Positions 20,101-31,140 of a stretch of 64,000 bases of DNA are shown one piece after another. The notes below the pieces were generated by a model. That model was not told the origin of the DNA, did no database searches, and saw nothing but the letters and a program-made list of their open reading frames with translations. The position numbers were made by a program, and so were the translations under genes. Position 1 is the first letter of the stretch. Each line of letters starts with the position of its first letter. This DNA is from Medicago truncatula (taxonomy: Eukaryota; Streptophyta; Magnoliopsida; Fabales; Fabaceae): contig NC_053044.1 in assembly GCF_003473485.1 (NCBI RefSeq), positions 57,576,091-57,640,090 of the forward strand. Reading direction: 5' to 3'.

Positions 20101-21302
20101 GCCTTTTCTTCATCATATATGAACTTTGGCAGTTTTCTCATCAACTCCTTCCTTTCAGTTCCAGTTAAAGCATTGCTGATCTGTGAAAGAGTAAAAGAGA
20201 ACATAATATATTCAAGTTCAAGCAATAAGTGAAATCCTGATTTGCAGTTGCAGAACATAAATATTTTTAAGAAAGTCATTATGTGCATCCTGCTATCTTA
20301 AAGATTTTAAAGATATTAGTGCCAAGCGCTTTTATTTATGCTGCATGCTTTGTTAACTGAATAAGTAAGAGGCATTAACAAATTAAATTTCCATATTTCC
20401 TTATATAGCCATATAACTGACGACATCCCCGGAACGACAGATATTTTTAAGGCCCTGATCCTGTTGAAAACCAAAATGTATGTCACAGTAAGAAATACTA
20501 CCTGAGGTGCATACACACAGCCAAGAGCTCCAACGACCAATCCTCCCAAGATAAAGCCACCAACAAAGACGCTAGCACTGTTGGGCCTTCCACCATCACT
20601 GTAGGTCAAGAATATGTAGTGGTTCAAATTAAGATCTTTTCATATGTTGCTTCTTAAAAAAAAAAAAGATATTTTCATATGTCAAATTTACTTAATCAAA
20701 AAACATAAAATTTCAAGCATAGTTGGTGTTTATCATTTTTTGCTTGTATCAGTTGTGTGCTCCTGTTTATTATTTGTGATGGCAATATGAAGGCTCATTG
20801 CATATACACTTATGATGATAAGCGCTTATGTATAAGCTATTTCTATAACAAAGTATAAAGTTAAGTTATGTGATAAGTTGTGGCGAACAGTCTCACAAGT
20901 GGTTATGTGACTGTACCTATAAGCAGCTCTCACAATGAAAGGCCTAGTGGTTGAAGAAGAAGAAGAAAGAAGCATTCTCCTCCGATTGGGAAACAAGGTG
21001 GGTGGTTTGATCTTCAAATGAGAGTGATTCATGGATGAAGATGATGCTACCAATAGAATTAGATGAGTTAGATAGAATACAAGAAAAGACAACAATCTTT
21101 ATTTAATAATAAATTGGTATTAAATGAAATCGTGGAAGAATGTTATTCATTGAAGTGAGATTTGGAGTGGCGGCATAGCGAATGAATAAATCAATCTTGC
21201 AAATTAATTAATGAATCGGAGAAAGAATATAATAGATTTACCGGATTTGGTGAGAAGGAAGGAAGTGGAAACAGCAGCAGCAGAAGCAGAAGCAGAAGCC
21301 AT
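14146..21302 (-). CDS. Small chloroplast (probable inner-envelope) membrane protein
   Basis: Five exons on the minus strand: 21242-21302, 20917-21046, 20502-20598, 20094-20180, 14146-14280. Spliced length is 510 nt, 169 residues. The start [20 protein letters not shown] is a typical transit peptide. This first exon joins in phase to [12 protein letters not shown], so the in-frame downstream methionines are not needed as starts. A single glycine-rich membrane segment lies at about 72-93 ([17 protein letters not shown]). A charged segment [14 protein letters not shown] follows, then a likely short coiled coil ([20 protein letters not shown]). I believe this matches the conserved plant family including Arabidopsis At1g42960, reported at the inner chloroplast envelope; its biochemical role is unknown to me. 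Intron 4 is 5.8 kb because a copia element sits in it in the opposite orientation. Confidence 0.87.
14527..15209 (+). repeat. 5' LTR of the copia element
   Basis: 683 bp, ending CACAACA like its partner. U3 carries several copies of a near-palindromic motif cgtgccacgatg (about 14565-14665). A TATA-like ctataaatataagcc lies near 14738, probably the LTR promoter. Confidence 0.9.
19265..19925 (+). repeat. 3' LTR of the copia element
   Basis: 661 bp, starting TGTGAGAG and ending CACAACA, followed by the target duplication tattg. It is slightly shorter than the 5' LTR because the palindromic-motif region has one copy fewer. Confidence 0.9.
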
Positions 21303-21717
21303 GATAGTATGTAAGAGATTTGTTTTGTTGTTGATGAAAGGAAAGGAAAGGAATGAAGGAACACTACAGAGAGGAAATACGGTTGAAATTAATTCCTTCG
21401 ATGATATCTAAGATGGATGGACCTAAGATTAATTAATGGGTTAATGGTGCTTTACTACCGTAATATGGTCATTTTTTGTTTTTTACAGGAGAAAAACCAA
21501 AAATAACCGTGAAACATCATTAACCCTTAATTAATTAATACAACCCCAAAATAATCATTAAAACATTCAATATATTTCCTAATTATTTTTTCTTAATGCT
21601 TAGTTATCAGCTACCACCAACCAGCCTCTTGTTTCTCTGTCCGGACATACAATCTGGATATTCCAACAACCACACCGCTTTTCTATTTTCTATTTTTTTT
21701 TTAAATGTAAATCAAAT
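21303..21717. other. Upstream region of the inner-envelope protein gene
   Basis: This is the presumed promoter and 5' leader of the minus-strand gene starting at 21302. It is AT-rich, and no core element is convincing. Confidence 0.4.
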
Positions 21718-21900
21718 AGAGAAATGATATTTGAACATCCATTTAGTGACAACTTTCTCTTTTATACTCACATTATTTTTTTACTTTATCTCTCTATTAC
21801 TATAGTTTTCGTGTCAATATCACTTTTTTCTTTGTAAATTATGGTTGTCAAATAAGTTGTCACCAAATTGGTTGTTCAAATAACACTCCTCAATCAAATA
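21718..21900. mobile_element. 180-bp MITE, family A
   Basis: The left end agaaatgatatttgaacatcc continues to gtgacaac. The right end (21862-21900) is its inverted counterpart, gttgtcaccaaattggttgt and onward. The same ends occur on an element at 59752-59902, so this is a repeated family. Non-coding. Confidence 0.75.
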
Positions 21901-21957
21901 TTATGTCGTTTAAAATGAATGACAAAATTCTCTCCATCTATTTAACATCTTATATTA

Positions 21958-23364
21958 TACTATTTGGCTCTAAAACTATTTTAAAAGAAAGTTAAAATAA
22001 AATCCTTTAAAGAAAAAGCTAAAGCTGTTTGTTTTCTTTATTATTTTTTAGTTCTGAAATTATTTTTAAGTTAAAAATTATTTGACAAAATATTGTACAA
22101 AATTTTGAATTTATTATTTTTTTAATGGTGTTCGCGGTTCGAACCCGGGACCTTGCATATATTTATGTATTTTCTATATCAACTGAGTTGAGCTCACGAG
22201 AACAAAACTGTGAATTTATTATGAATTAACATAATAAATAAAAATGTTTAAAATATTTTTTGAAGGGAAAAAAATGTTTAAAATATAAAAGATATTTTTT
22301 TACAGATACTATATTTACTCAATGACGTTTATTTTGTGTAACATTAATACAAATTTGTATCATCCTATAAAAGACTTGTTAAATATTTGAATAGGAGAAA
22401 TAATTTAAGTCGGCTCAAATAATAACATAAACAATATCAAAGTGGTTTGGAAAATTAAAAACATAAATCATCTTGTTTAAAATATATCTATAATATGTAT
22501 ATGGTGTGTATATACAAAGAGAATAGTTTGTTTTTTCTTTTCCAATTATACTGTATAACAAATTTTGTTATAAGAATACCATATTTTTGTGTCATTTAAA
22601 AAGATAAGAATTTATATTATACGATGTTATATTTGTTACATTGTTGGTGTCGTTGAAAAAGATATGTTTAGTGTTTTTAATAAGAAAAAAATATGCATAA
22701 TTTGTTACAATATAAATGTGTAAAATATATATAAGTATGATTTTTTTAGGCATCTATACTTGTACTTTTAATTTAAATAAAAATTTTATAAAAATAATTA
22801 TACGTATTACGCAACATTAAAAAATTATACGCATTAGCGTAACAAAAAAACAGACACACGAACATAAAATATTACTCTAAACACTAATGTGTGTTCGTGT
22901 ATATATTTGTGAGGTTGAAGAAAGGGTATAAAAATATTTGTGAGGTTGTGATAATTAAACGATATTAAAATTAAATATATAAGTAATAAAAAGATAATAA
23001 AATTCCTTCAAAAATAGATAATAAAATTAAATTGATCCTCCTTAAAAAAAAATTATATGGACCGGTTCAAAAATAAAATTAAATGGAAGAAAAAAACAAA
23101 TTGAAATATAATATTAAAAAATAAAATAAAAGGTTGCCATTTTGCCAACATAAGTTGAAGAGAGGTGTTTGTTAAATAAATTACGGAGAAGTAGTTTTTT
23201 GAAGTAGCATTCAACAACTTTTGGTTAAAGCTAATTCCATTCAATTTTATGCATTATAAACAAAAGTATTTTTTTTCAAAGGTATTTTATTCATATTGTG
23301 TTTGGCCTAACTTCTCCTTAAAAATGTAGAGAAGCTGAAAAAAAATCCGGCCAAACGGTACCTT
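21958..23364. mobile_element. Non-autonomous TIR element, copy 1
   Basis: The right terminus ggccaaacggtacctt (23349-23364) is the exact reverse complement of aaggtaccgtttggcc, which opens the related copy at 30006. The left end here is degenerate (tatttggctctaaaac). About 950 bp from 21958 is colinear with 30006-30710. It includes an internal tRNA-like module on the minus strand (22127-22197). No open frame is seen. Superfamily unknown. Confidence 0.65.
22127..22197 (-). repeat. tRNA-like retroposon module (SINE head)
   Basis: On the minus strand a box-A-like ctcagttgata is followed about 30 nt later by box-B-like gggttcgaacc. A short CACCATT and an A-rich run come next. The same layout recurs at 30189, 56455 and 61033. 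It is too short and degenerate to be a working tRNA gene. Confidence 0.6.
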
Positions 23365-25010
23365 AAATTGATTTGAATCTAGAGTCTTTCATTAAATTGA
23401 AATAAATCTTTTACTATTTCATAAAGGTGTTCTTTAGTTGTTTTTCTAATTTCTAATATCATTAATGGGTTAATTGTGTTTTTAGTCCTTATAAATATTT
23501 AAACTTTTCGTTTCAGTTTCTATAAAAAAAATGTGTTATCCAAAAGTTTTTCATCACCACCTTGAGTCTTTACTTTTATGTCAAATCATGTGTATCTTTT
23601 AAAATTTTATCCAAAATGAATCATGATCGGTTGCATCAATAAGATGACACAATCCGACAACCATGATTGAGTGATTGTTCAATCTTGATCTAACGAATCT
23701 CATTAAAATTTGGTATTTTGAAAACTATAAAATAAAAACTAAAAACTAAATCTATTTTTTCTAGATCGTCCGATCAAGATCGGACAATAACTTATATCTT
23801 GAGTGTGTGAATGCAAGAAAATAGTAATTGAAGAGAATCTAATTTCGATTAAAATGCATGCATCAATAATTTTGGCCACTCGAAGTCTTGCCCTATGTCT
23901 AGAGTTTCCCTTCCTTTTGAAATCGTTGTGCATTATCGATCGTCAATTTTGATGTCATAGACTCTTTCTCAACTAGGGTGGTGTAGTATTTTCTTTTCTT
24001 ATTACCAATATCAACAACAACAAAAAAATAATACGATAGTACTATAACTTTATTTTAAAGTGACATCTACTCTAACTAACTAACTTGGCACCACATATAA
24101 TAACAGTTTAACATTCCATAACAAAACTCTCTCCAATTTACCAAATCAACGTATACCTCTAATTTGTCTATTTTGGATTTCCGGCTTTTATTTTATTCTC
24201 GAGTGAATACAGTACTACTGCTTACTGGTCCAGTATTGATACACATAGTAGTTGTTGAATTTGTCAAATTGAAATAATAAAAAAAACAATTAAGAGAAGA
24301 ACACACTTTTGAAGTTTGCACTTTTTTGTAGTATTACTTTAATTAATTAATGGACACATGAAGAATCAGTCAATCTAAGATTAATATATGTTTCGGCCGC
24401 GGTGTCTCCTATGGTCTTTGTTTGCCCATCTTCAGATTATGTCATCCATCAATAATCACATTGAGGACCAAAGTTCATGAACAATTATACAGAATGATCA
24501 AGTTAAACTTTCTTGGTCGATGATGACGATAATTAATTTATAAAATTTTGCTATAGTATACATATAAGTTGTCATGGGACCAAGAATTATGTAACAAAAA
24601 TTGTATGATATAATTAGTCAAAAAAACAATTGTATCATATAAATTGTGTTTCTTAAAAAACTAATAATAATGCACAAACCATGTACAAGTATAAAACGAT
24701 AAAAACCATATACAAGCAAATCTTCCAAAGGGCCGGCTTAAATTTTCACTATTATATGCTCACTTATTTGTCTTGTTATCTTTTTTATTTTTGTTGACAC
24801 AAATTATGTCTTGTTTTCTGAAGAGGAAGAATACGTTAAAATCATAAAGCATATGGAAAAAAAAACATCGTTTTCTCAAACCGCATATATACTATCAGTA
24901 GCAAGGTTAATTAGCTTAACCACAAAATTAATTAATATTAATATAAACTACACTATAGACTGACTAGAAAAACGTACACATTGTTGTTTGAAAGAAGAAA
25001 GCAAATTAAG
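23365..25010. other. Spacer upstream of the first MLO gene
   Basis: AT-rich. A one-sided fragment of the gggttaa..ttttagtcc repeat family starts near 23466, and one of the small duplicated-flank insertions lies at 24599-24642 with another at 24769-24819. No gene is supported; an open frame at 23739-23933 (minus) has no recognisable domain. Confidence 0.45.
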
Positions 25011-28000
25011 ATGGCCGGAGGAGCTCCTGGGGAAAGAACATTGAAGGAAACACCAACTTGGGCTGTTGCTGCTGTCTGCGCAGTGTTCGTCATCATCTCA
25101 GTATTAATTGAACATGGAATCCATAAACTTGAAAAGGTATACCTGTATAATATAAAGTTCAATAATATTGATCCATTCATCTTTTGGTCTTAATTAAGTT
25201 TCAAGTAAACTGAGAATAAGTATCTGCAGTAGTATTTAGAACACGTATGCTGCAATATTTCATTTTTGTAAAAATATCACTTAGAAAATTTTATATGTTC
25301 TGAAAATTGCGCCAAATGAGGACCTCTAAATGGACCGTACTCCTCTGCAGTCAATATTTCGCGCATTCATGTATTCAGGACATCGGTGGTTGTTTGATTA
25401 AGATTGTACGGTCCAAATTTAAGTTCAGTGTTTTAAATTATAAAATTCAAATCTAAGATAAAGATCAGACGGTCTTGATGCCCGTGATTGCATGAGATGT
25501 TGTTGATTGTAGGGAATCCTATTTTGTTATGAATACCAAAAACCAAAATAAACTATTTTCATTATAGTACTTAAAAAAACAAAAATAGCTTTTACTTTTT
25601 TCAAAAATCTCTAAATTATTTAACGTCAAAATAATTGTTTGTATGATCGGTAACAGACTTTCTAATTTTCCATATGACAGTGGTTTCACAAAAAACATAA
25701 GAAGGCCATGAGTGAAGCCTTGGAGAAAATCAAAGAAGGTAAATAAAAACTAGAGCAGTAAGTATAGCTCATTTAATTCGTGTCCCCTGAAATCAATACA
25801 TTAATATGATGTAATTTTGTTGATTTGCAGAATTAATGCTGTTAGGATTCATATCCTTGTTACTTACATTTGGTACAAAATATATTGCAAAGATATGCAT
25901 CCCTAATAAGTTAGGTGATAGCATGCTTCCATGTAAGAAGGGGGAAGTTGAAGAAGAGTCAAAAGATGATAGGAGAAGGTTACTTTCTTTTGATTTTGAT
26001 GAGAATGTGGTATGGCGTCGAGGTTTGGCACCTGCAGCCGGTGGTGATGACTATTGCTCAAATAAAGTGAGCAAGATTGTATAAATATTTCATATTTATA
26101 ATTTAAGTATATCCTTAATTATAATTCTTTGTTACTATAATGAAATATATATGCAGGGTCAAGTGCCTTTAATATCTCAATCTGGGGTGCACCAATTGCA
26201 TATATTTATATTTGTGCTAGCCGTTTTTCACATTTTCTACAGTGTCATGACTATAGTTCTAGCTCGAGCAAAAGTGAGTTATTTTCATTTTTACTGTTCA
26301 GAAATAAACTTAAAAAACGTGTGATTTGTTGTGCTTTACTTATATATCTTGAGCAAAAGTAAGAATGAAAATGAGTTTGATGAATGAACAGATGCAGAAG
26401 TGGAAGGCTTGGGAAACAGAAACATCATCCGTGGAGTACCAATTTACACATGGTAATTCCTTTTCCAGTTAATAATTTTAAATTGTGGGAGAGTCTTATA
26501 TGCATGTCAGTTGTCACATGAGAATACAGTAAGATGGACCTAAGTATTTATATTTTATAGTAACTACATTATTATTGTTAATCTCATTTATGCAGATCCT
26601 TCAAGGTTCAGGTTTGCGCATCAAACTACATTCGTTAAGCGTCACTCAGGCTGGTCTGAGAAGCCAGGAATAAGATGGATAGTGAGTTCCTTACATTTTT
26701 CCAAATTGGGAGTTTATTCAAAAACAATTTGTCACAAAAATAAAAAAACTAAGTGCATTTGTTTAACTAATTTATATAAAACAATCCTTTATTCGTTTAT
26801 ATTAAGGTGGCATTCTTCAGACAATTTTTTGCGTCGGTGAGTAAGGTGGATTACATGACTATGCGGCATGGGTTTATTAACGTAGGTCTCAAACCTTTAA
26901 ACTTATAAATGTTACTCTTTTCAATTGAGGTCTTGATGTGAAAACCCAAAATCTGAAACAAATGCAGGCACATTTTGCTCCTGATAGCAAATTCGACTTT
27001 CATAAATACATCAAAAGATCAATGGAGGACGATTTTAAAGTGGTCGTTGGTATAAGGTAATTAATTAATTGGACCTAAATTCACTAATGCAATCTTCAAT
27101 CACTTTTGTTTAAGCTGTTATTAAATTTGTTATCTCACTAGCTAGTTTCTGTTTTGCAGTGTTCCTTTATGGGCTTTTGCGATCATTTTTCTGCTTATGA
27201 ACGTTTACAGTAAGTAAAGTCATTCTGATCTCTCTAACTCACACTGTCACACGCACGCTATTACACTTAATATTGAATTTTTAGTATTTAAATTAACTTC
27301 ATTCATCTTTGCAGATTGGTACACGCTCACTTGGTTATCATTAGCGCCGCTGGTGGTAATTGATAAATATCATATATAATTTAAAGTTATTATTTATTAA
27401 CTCTATTAATGGATTTTATAATTAGGCACATGAACATGATCAGCATAATACTGGTGTTTACAATTCAAAATCTGTGTTTATCAACTTTTACAGATACTTT
27501 TATTAGTGGGCACAAAGCTTGAACTGATAATCATGGAAATGGCTCAAGAAATCCAAGATCGTACTACAATTGTAAGAGGTGTGCCCGTGGTAGAGCCCAA
27601 CAACAAGTATTTTTGGTTTAATCGCCCCCATTGGATCATCTTCTTGATTCATTTTACCTTATTCCAGGTAAATACACATTTTATAATAGATCATTTGTTG
27701 TGATGTTAGTATATATCACATAACATTGTGTAAGATGCTTTGATTTTAGTTCAATCTTGATCAATCAGAACTTACTCATAATATATTTTTTTCATTATTC
27801 TTTTGCAGAATGCTTTCCAAATAGCCTATTTCTTGTGGACTTGGGTAAGTAGCTAGCTTATAAATTAGGCGACATGTTTATTTTTGAGGAAGTTAGATCC
27901 TCGACAAACGGCTTTATGGTGCAGCCGGTTGCAGGCTGTCAAGAGAAAAATATCTCTCTTAATTTAACGGCTAACAACTGACTACACTTTAAAATCGACT

Positions 28001-28701
28001 ATAGATACTATAAATGAGACGCAAATTTCAATTTTTAGTTGGCTAATTCAAAGGATTTGTATTTACACAATATTAATTGTAATTATTTTGAAAACTCAGT
28101 ATGAGTTTACAATCACATCTTGCTTCCATGAGAACTTGCCACTAATAGTGACAAGGGTTGTCCTTGGGGTAGCCTTACAAGTCCTATGCAGTTACATAAC
28201 ATTTCCTCTCTATGCACTAGTGACACAGGTAGAATATTTCCTCAAATTAACCATACCATTGAATTAAATTTATTCAATTGGAAATTTAGGCCTAAATGTA
28301 TACATGTTAATTAAAATTTGCAGATGGGATCTCACATGAAGAGAGGAATATTTGAGGAGCAAACAACAAAAGCACTTAAAAAATGGCAAAAGGCAGCAAG
28401 AGATAAGAGGAAGTTAAGGAATGCAGGATCAATAGAGATTCCTTCAGTGAGTGGAGACACAACACCAAGCCAAGGAACATCACCTTTGCACTTGCTTCAC
28501 AAGTTCAAACCTAGTAACCAAACAGACACAGATAGTGTTCTATATTCTCCAAGATCATACCAATCTGAAACTGATTTTTCAGACACAGAAGGATCTACAC
28601 ACCAATTAAATTTGAATCAAATTATGTCACCACCTCAACACCATCCTGCAGGGAACAATCAACAAAATCATAATATTGACTTCTCATTTGATAAGCCTTA
28701 A
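25011..28701 (+). CDS. MLO-family seven-transmembrane protein, barley-MLO-like
   Basis: Fourteen exons: 25011-25136, 25681-25738, 25831-26066, 26157-26273, 26392-26452, 26596-26681, 26807-26881, 26968-27056, 27160-27209, 27315-27355, 27494-27667, 27809-27844, 28100-28228, 28324-28701. Spliced length is 1656 nt, 551 residues. Family landmarks include [38 protein letters not shown], the [20 protein letters not shown] loop and [14 protein letters not shown] calmodulin-binding helix lies at about 436-458 and DFSF at 545-548. As I recall barley MLO, the segments WETET..EYQF, RHxGxSxxPGIRW and [23 protein letters not shown] agree closely. The C-terminal D/E-F-S-F motif marks clades IV/V, whose members often condition powdery mildew susceptibility. 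It is a plasma-membrane protein, and recent work suggests Ca2+ channel activity for the family. Clade is inferred from memory. Confidence 0.95.
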
Positions 28702-28944
28702 CAAGTAACAATGGCCTAATTTTTTGACCAACTTGTGTGGCTGTGTGTCAACTTTCAACACAAATAATTAATATCTGTTACAAGTATGAATAATGTTCAC
28801 GCCGTAGACAACATCAAACACTTCTTAGTTTTTTCTTTTAAAATATGTGCATATTCTTTTAAGCTAAGATTAATCCACACATCCAATTTTAGCAAAGTAC
28901 AAGGCATTAACCCACACATCCAAGGCATGCTCTAGGATTCAAGT
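28702..28944. other. 3' flank of the first MLO gene
   Basis: AT-rich, presumed 3' UTR and terminator region. No discrete signal is called. Confidence 0.4.
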
Positions 28945-29430
28945 ACTATTGAACAATGTCGCAATCCATGCTATTTTATTTGTACTTCAGCCCGTTCCAA
29001 GGGAACCTTTTTACTTCTTCAATCATTTGATCCATACTAATATCTTTGTTTTTAAACAGCTTATCATTTCTTGATTTCCAAACGCTCCATATGGCAGCAA
29101 TCCAAATTACACTTACTCTCAAATAAAGCGCACTTCCGCTACTAATGAAGCCTTCAAATTGTTATAGATGAGCCATCGCTTCATTCCGCAGTGTTGTAAC
29201 AGTCCCTAGCCGATTAAACACATGATACCATAAATCATAAACCATAAATCTGCAAAATTGAGACACTAAAAAAGAAAATGAGTCAACAACCACCTGCACA
29301 CAAGGACAACCCTTGACCAATGACACCTCTCCCCAGCGGATTATCTTTTGTTGCTACTCTATTATGAAATATCCTAAACATTATTGTCTTGGTTAGCATA
29401 ACTTTAAATGCTTGTTGGCTTAAGCCTAAC
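28945..29430 (-). mobile_element. LINE remnant: C-terminal zinc-binding region of a non-LTR reverse transcriptase
   Basis: On the minus strand, about 29285-29415 reads KTIMFRIFHNRVATKDNPLG and on to LSLCAGGC. Downstream, near 29220, comes WYHVFNRLG. Then 28980-29100 gives AIWSVWKSRNDKLFKNKDIS and ends in a stop. This matches the zf-RVT tail common at the end of plant LINE ORF2 (the F-HNR-P-TKDNL, W-WK-RN pattern). At least one internal stop and a frame change show decay. No 5' part or A-tail was located. Confidence 0.75.
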
Positions 29431-29844
29431 TATCTCAATTTGTGCAGCTCCATATTTTCCATCCCTGGTCTGGTTAGGATGGGGTTCTGAGGTGAAGATT
29501 AGTCATCACCATAATGCACCGGAAAACATTATAAGCACCAAATTTTAATTTTTATTGGCAATTGAGCTGTGTTCACGGAAACATATTCATTTTTATCATT
29601 TATTTCTTGAAAACTGTAACTTAATATGATGCAAAAAAGTACTGCTTGTGGGAGTTGAACATGTAACCCACCAATTGAAGAAAACTCTCTCAGCCACCGA
29701 AACAATATCCATTTTCATGTTCAATTTACTTTTACTATAATTATAATAACACATGTTTGGATAAAGATCACCGCCTATTTACCATCTCGTCGAAATATTT
29801 ATGAGAGTTTCTGTTTATACATATGATAGGGCTGAAAAATACGT

Positions 29845-29985
29845 GTAAAAGACGAAAATGTCCCTGCGGCAATTAACTACCAAAGTTTGGAACCGGCTGC
29901 AGTTAACTCCCGAAGTTCCTTCGGCAGTTAACTGCCGATGAAAAAACGAAGAAAGAAAACCTCGGCACTTAAGTGCCGAAGAACT
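29845..29985. repeat. Cluster of GC-rich 18-bp palindromes
   Basis: Two perfect 18-nt palindromes, TCGGCAGTTAACTGCCGA (29921-29938) and TCGGCACTTAAGTGCCGA (29962-29979), lie 23 nt apart in an AT-rich spacer. Two degenerate relatives precede them: gcggcaattaactacc near 29868 and cggctgcagttaactcccg near 29894. All share the core CGGCAnTTAAnTGCCG. Confidence 0.8.
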
Positions 29986-30188
29986 CATAATTTTTTCTGT
30001 CTACTAAGGTACCGTTTGGCCAGGCTTTTTTTTGGGTCTAAAAGCTACTTTAAAACAAAGTTAAAATAAAGCTCTTTAAGGAAAAAACTTTTTGGTTTCT
30101 TTATTTTTTTTTTAGTTCTAAAGTTATTTTTAAATTAAAAGTTGTTTGGCAAAATATTGTACAAAACATTAAATTTATTATTTTTTTG

Positions 30189-30255
30189 GTGGTGTCCGAG
30201 GTTTGAACCCGCGACCTTGCATATATTTATACATTGTCTATATCAACTGAGCTAA
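30189..30255 (-). repeat. tRNA-like retroposon module (SINE head)
   Basis: On the minus strand tagctcagttgatatagac is followed by tgcaaggtcgcgggttcaaac and then CACCACC before a run of A. Same layout as at 22127. Confidence 0.6.
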
Positions 30256-30460
30256 ATTAGAGAATAGTTTTTTTTTCTTTCAATTATATTGTATAACAAA
30301 TTTTGTTATAAGAATATCATATTTTTTGTGTCATTTAAAAAGATAAGAATTTAAATTATATGATATTATATTTGTTAGATTGTTGGTGTCATTGAAAAAG
30401 ATATATTTAGTGTTTTTAATAAGAAAAAGATATGCATAGTTTGTTACAATATAAATGTGT

Positions 30461-30464
<4 letters not shown>

Positions 30465-30512
<48 letters not shown>
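30465..30512. repeat. TA microsatellite, 24 units
   Basis: An uninterrupted (TA)24 inside the second copy of the TIR element; the first copy has only about five units at the same place. Prone to length change and cruciform extrusion. Confidence 0.9.
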
Positions 30513-30517
<5 letters not shown>

Positions 30518-30712
30518 TTAGGCATCTATACTTGTACTTTTAATTAAAATTAAAATTTTATAAAAATAATAATTGTACGCATTACGCAACACTAAAAAAA
30601 CTATACGTTTTAGCGTAACAAAAAAAACAGACATACTGACATAAAATATTACTCTAACTACTAATGTGTGTGTATGTGTATTTGTGAGGTTGAAGAAAGG
30701 GAATAAAAATAG

Positions 30713-31140
30713 GGTTAATAGTGTTTTTGGCCCCTGTAATATAGTGCACTTTTGGTTTTAGCCCCTATAAATTTTTTTTTTAGATTCCACCCTTGAAAAT
30801 GAAGATTCTTCAGCATTGGCCCCTCACTTCAATGTGTGAGCAGAATCTTTTACGTGGCAGTGACGTGTCAATTTTTTTTCTTCATACCACGCGTGTAAAT
30901 GAACGCCACGTGACATTTGTGATTTTTTTTAAATAAAAATAAAAAATATTTAAAAAATAAATAAAAATACTGAAAAAATTTAAAAAAATGCAAAAATTAA
31001 TAATGATTAAAAAAATTTGGTAAAATAAAAAATAATGAAAAAAATTATAAATATAATTTTAAAAAACGTGAAATTTAAAAACGTCACGTCATTTATAATT
31101 TTAAAAAACGTGAAATTTAAAAACGAAAAAAAACGTGAAA
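30713..31140. repeat. Truncated 'gggttaatagtgtttttggcccc' repeat
   Basis: The start resembles the end of the foldback family at 10685 (gggttaa..tttt..tcccta). It contains a GCCACGTGAC core near 30910, but no matching right end is visible. The distal part has three copies of a unit like aaaaaacgtgaaatttaaa (31059-31148). Confidence 0.5.

Larger units (their letters stand above)
30006..30710. mobile_element. Non-autonomous TIR element, copy 2 (right end missing)
   Basis: It opens with aaggtaccgtttggcc and stays colinear with copy 1 (21958-22934) through the tRNA-like module and the gaagaaaggg block. It then runs straight into another repeat at 30713. The TA tract is 24 units here but only about 5 in copy 1. 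Same orientation as copy 1, with the first MLO gene between them. Confidence 0.7.

Noticed and set aside
20826-21095. Starting the inner-envelope protein at the methionine near 21093 or at 21030
   Set aside because: An upstream exon (21242-21302) encodes a better transit peptide and splices in phase to 21046, placing those methionines internally or in the intron.
22127-22197. Functional tRNA gene
   Set aside because: Box A/B-like motifs are present, but there is no cloverleaf or anticodon arm and the copy is part of a repeated module.
30465-30512. Origin or regulatory TA element
   Set aside because: A simple (TA)n expansion within a transposon copy; nothing else supports function.
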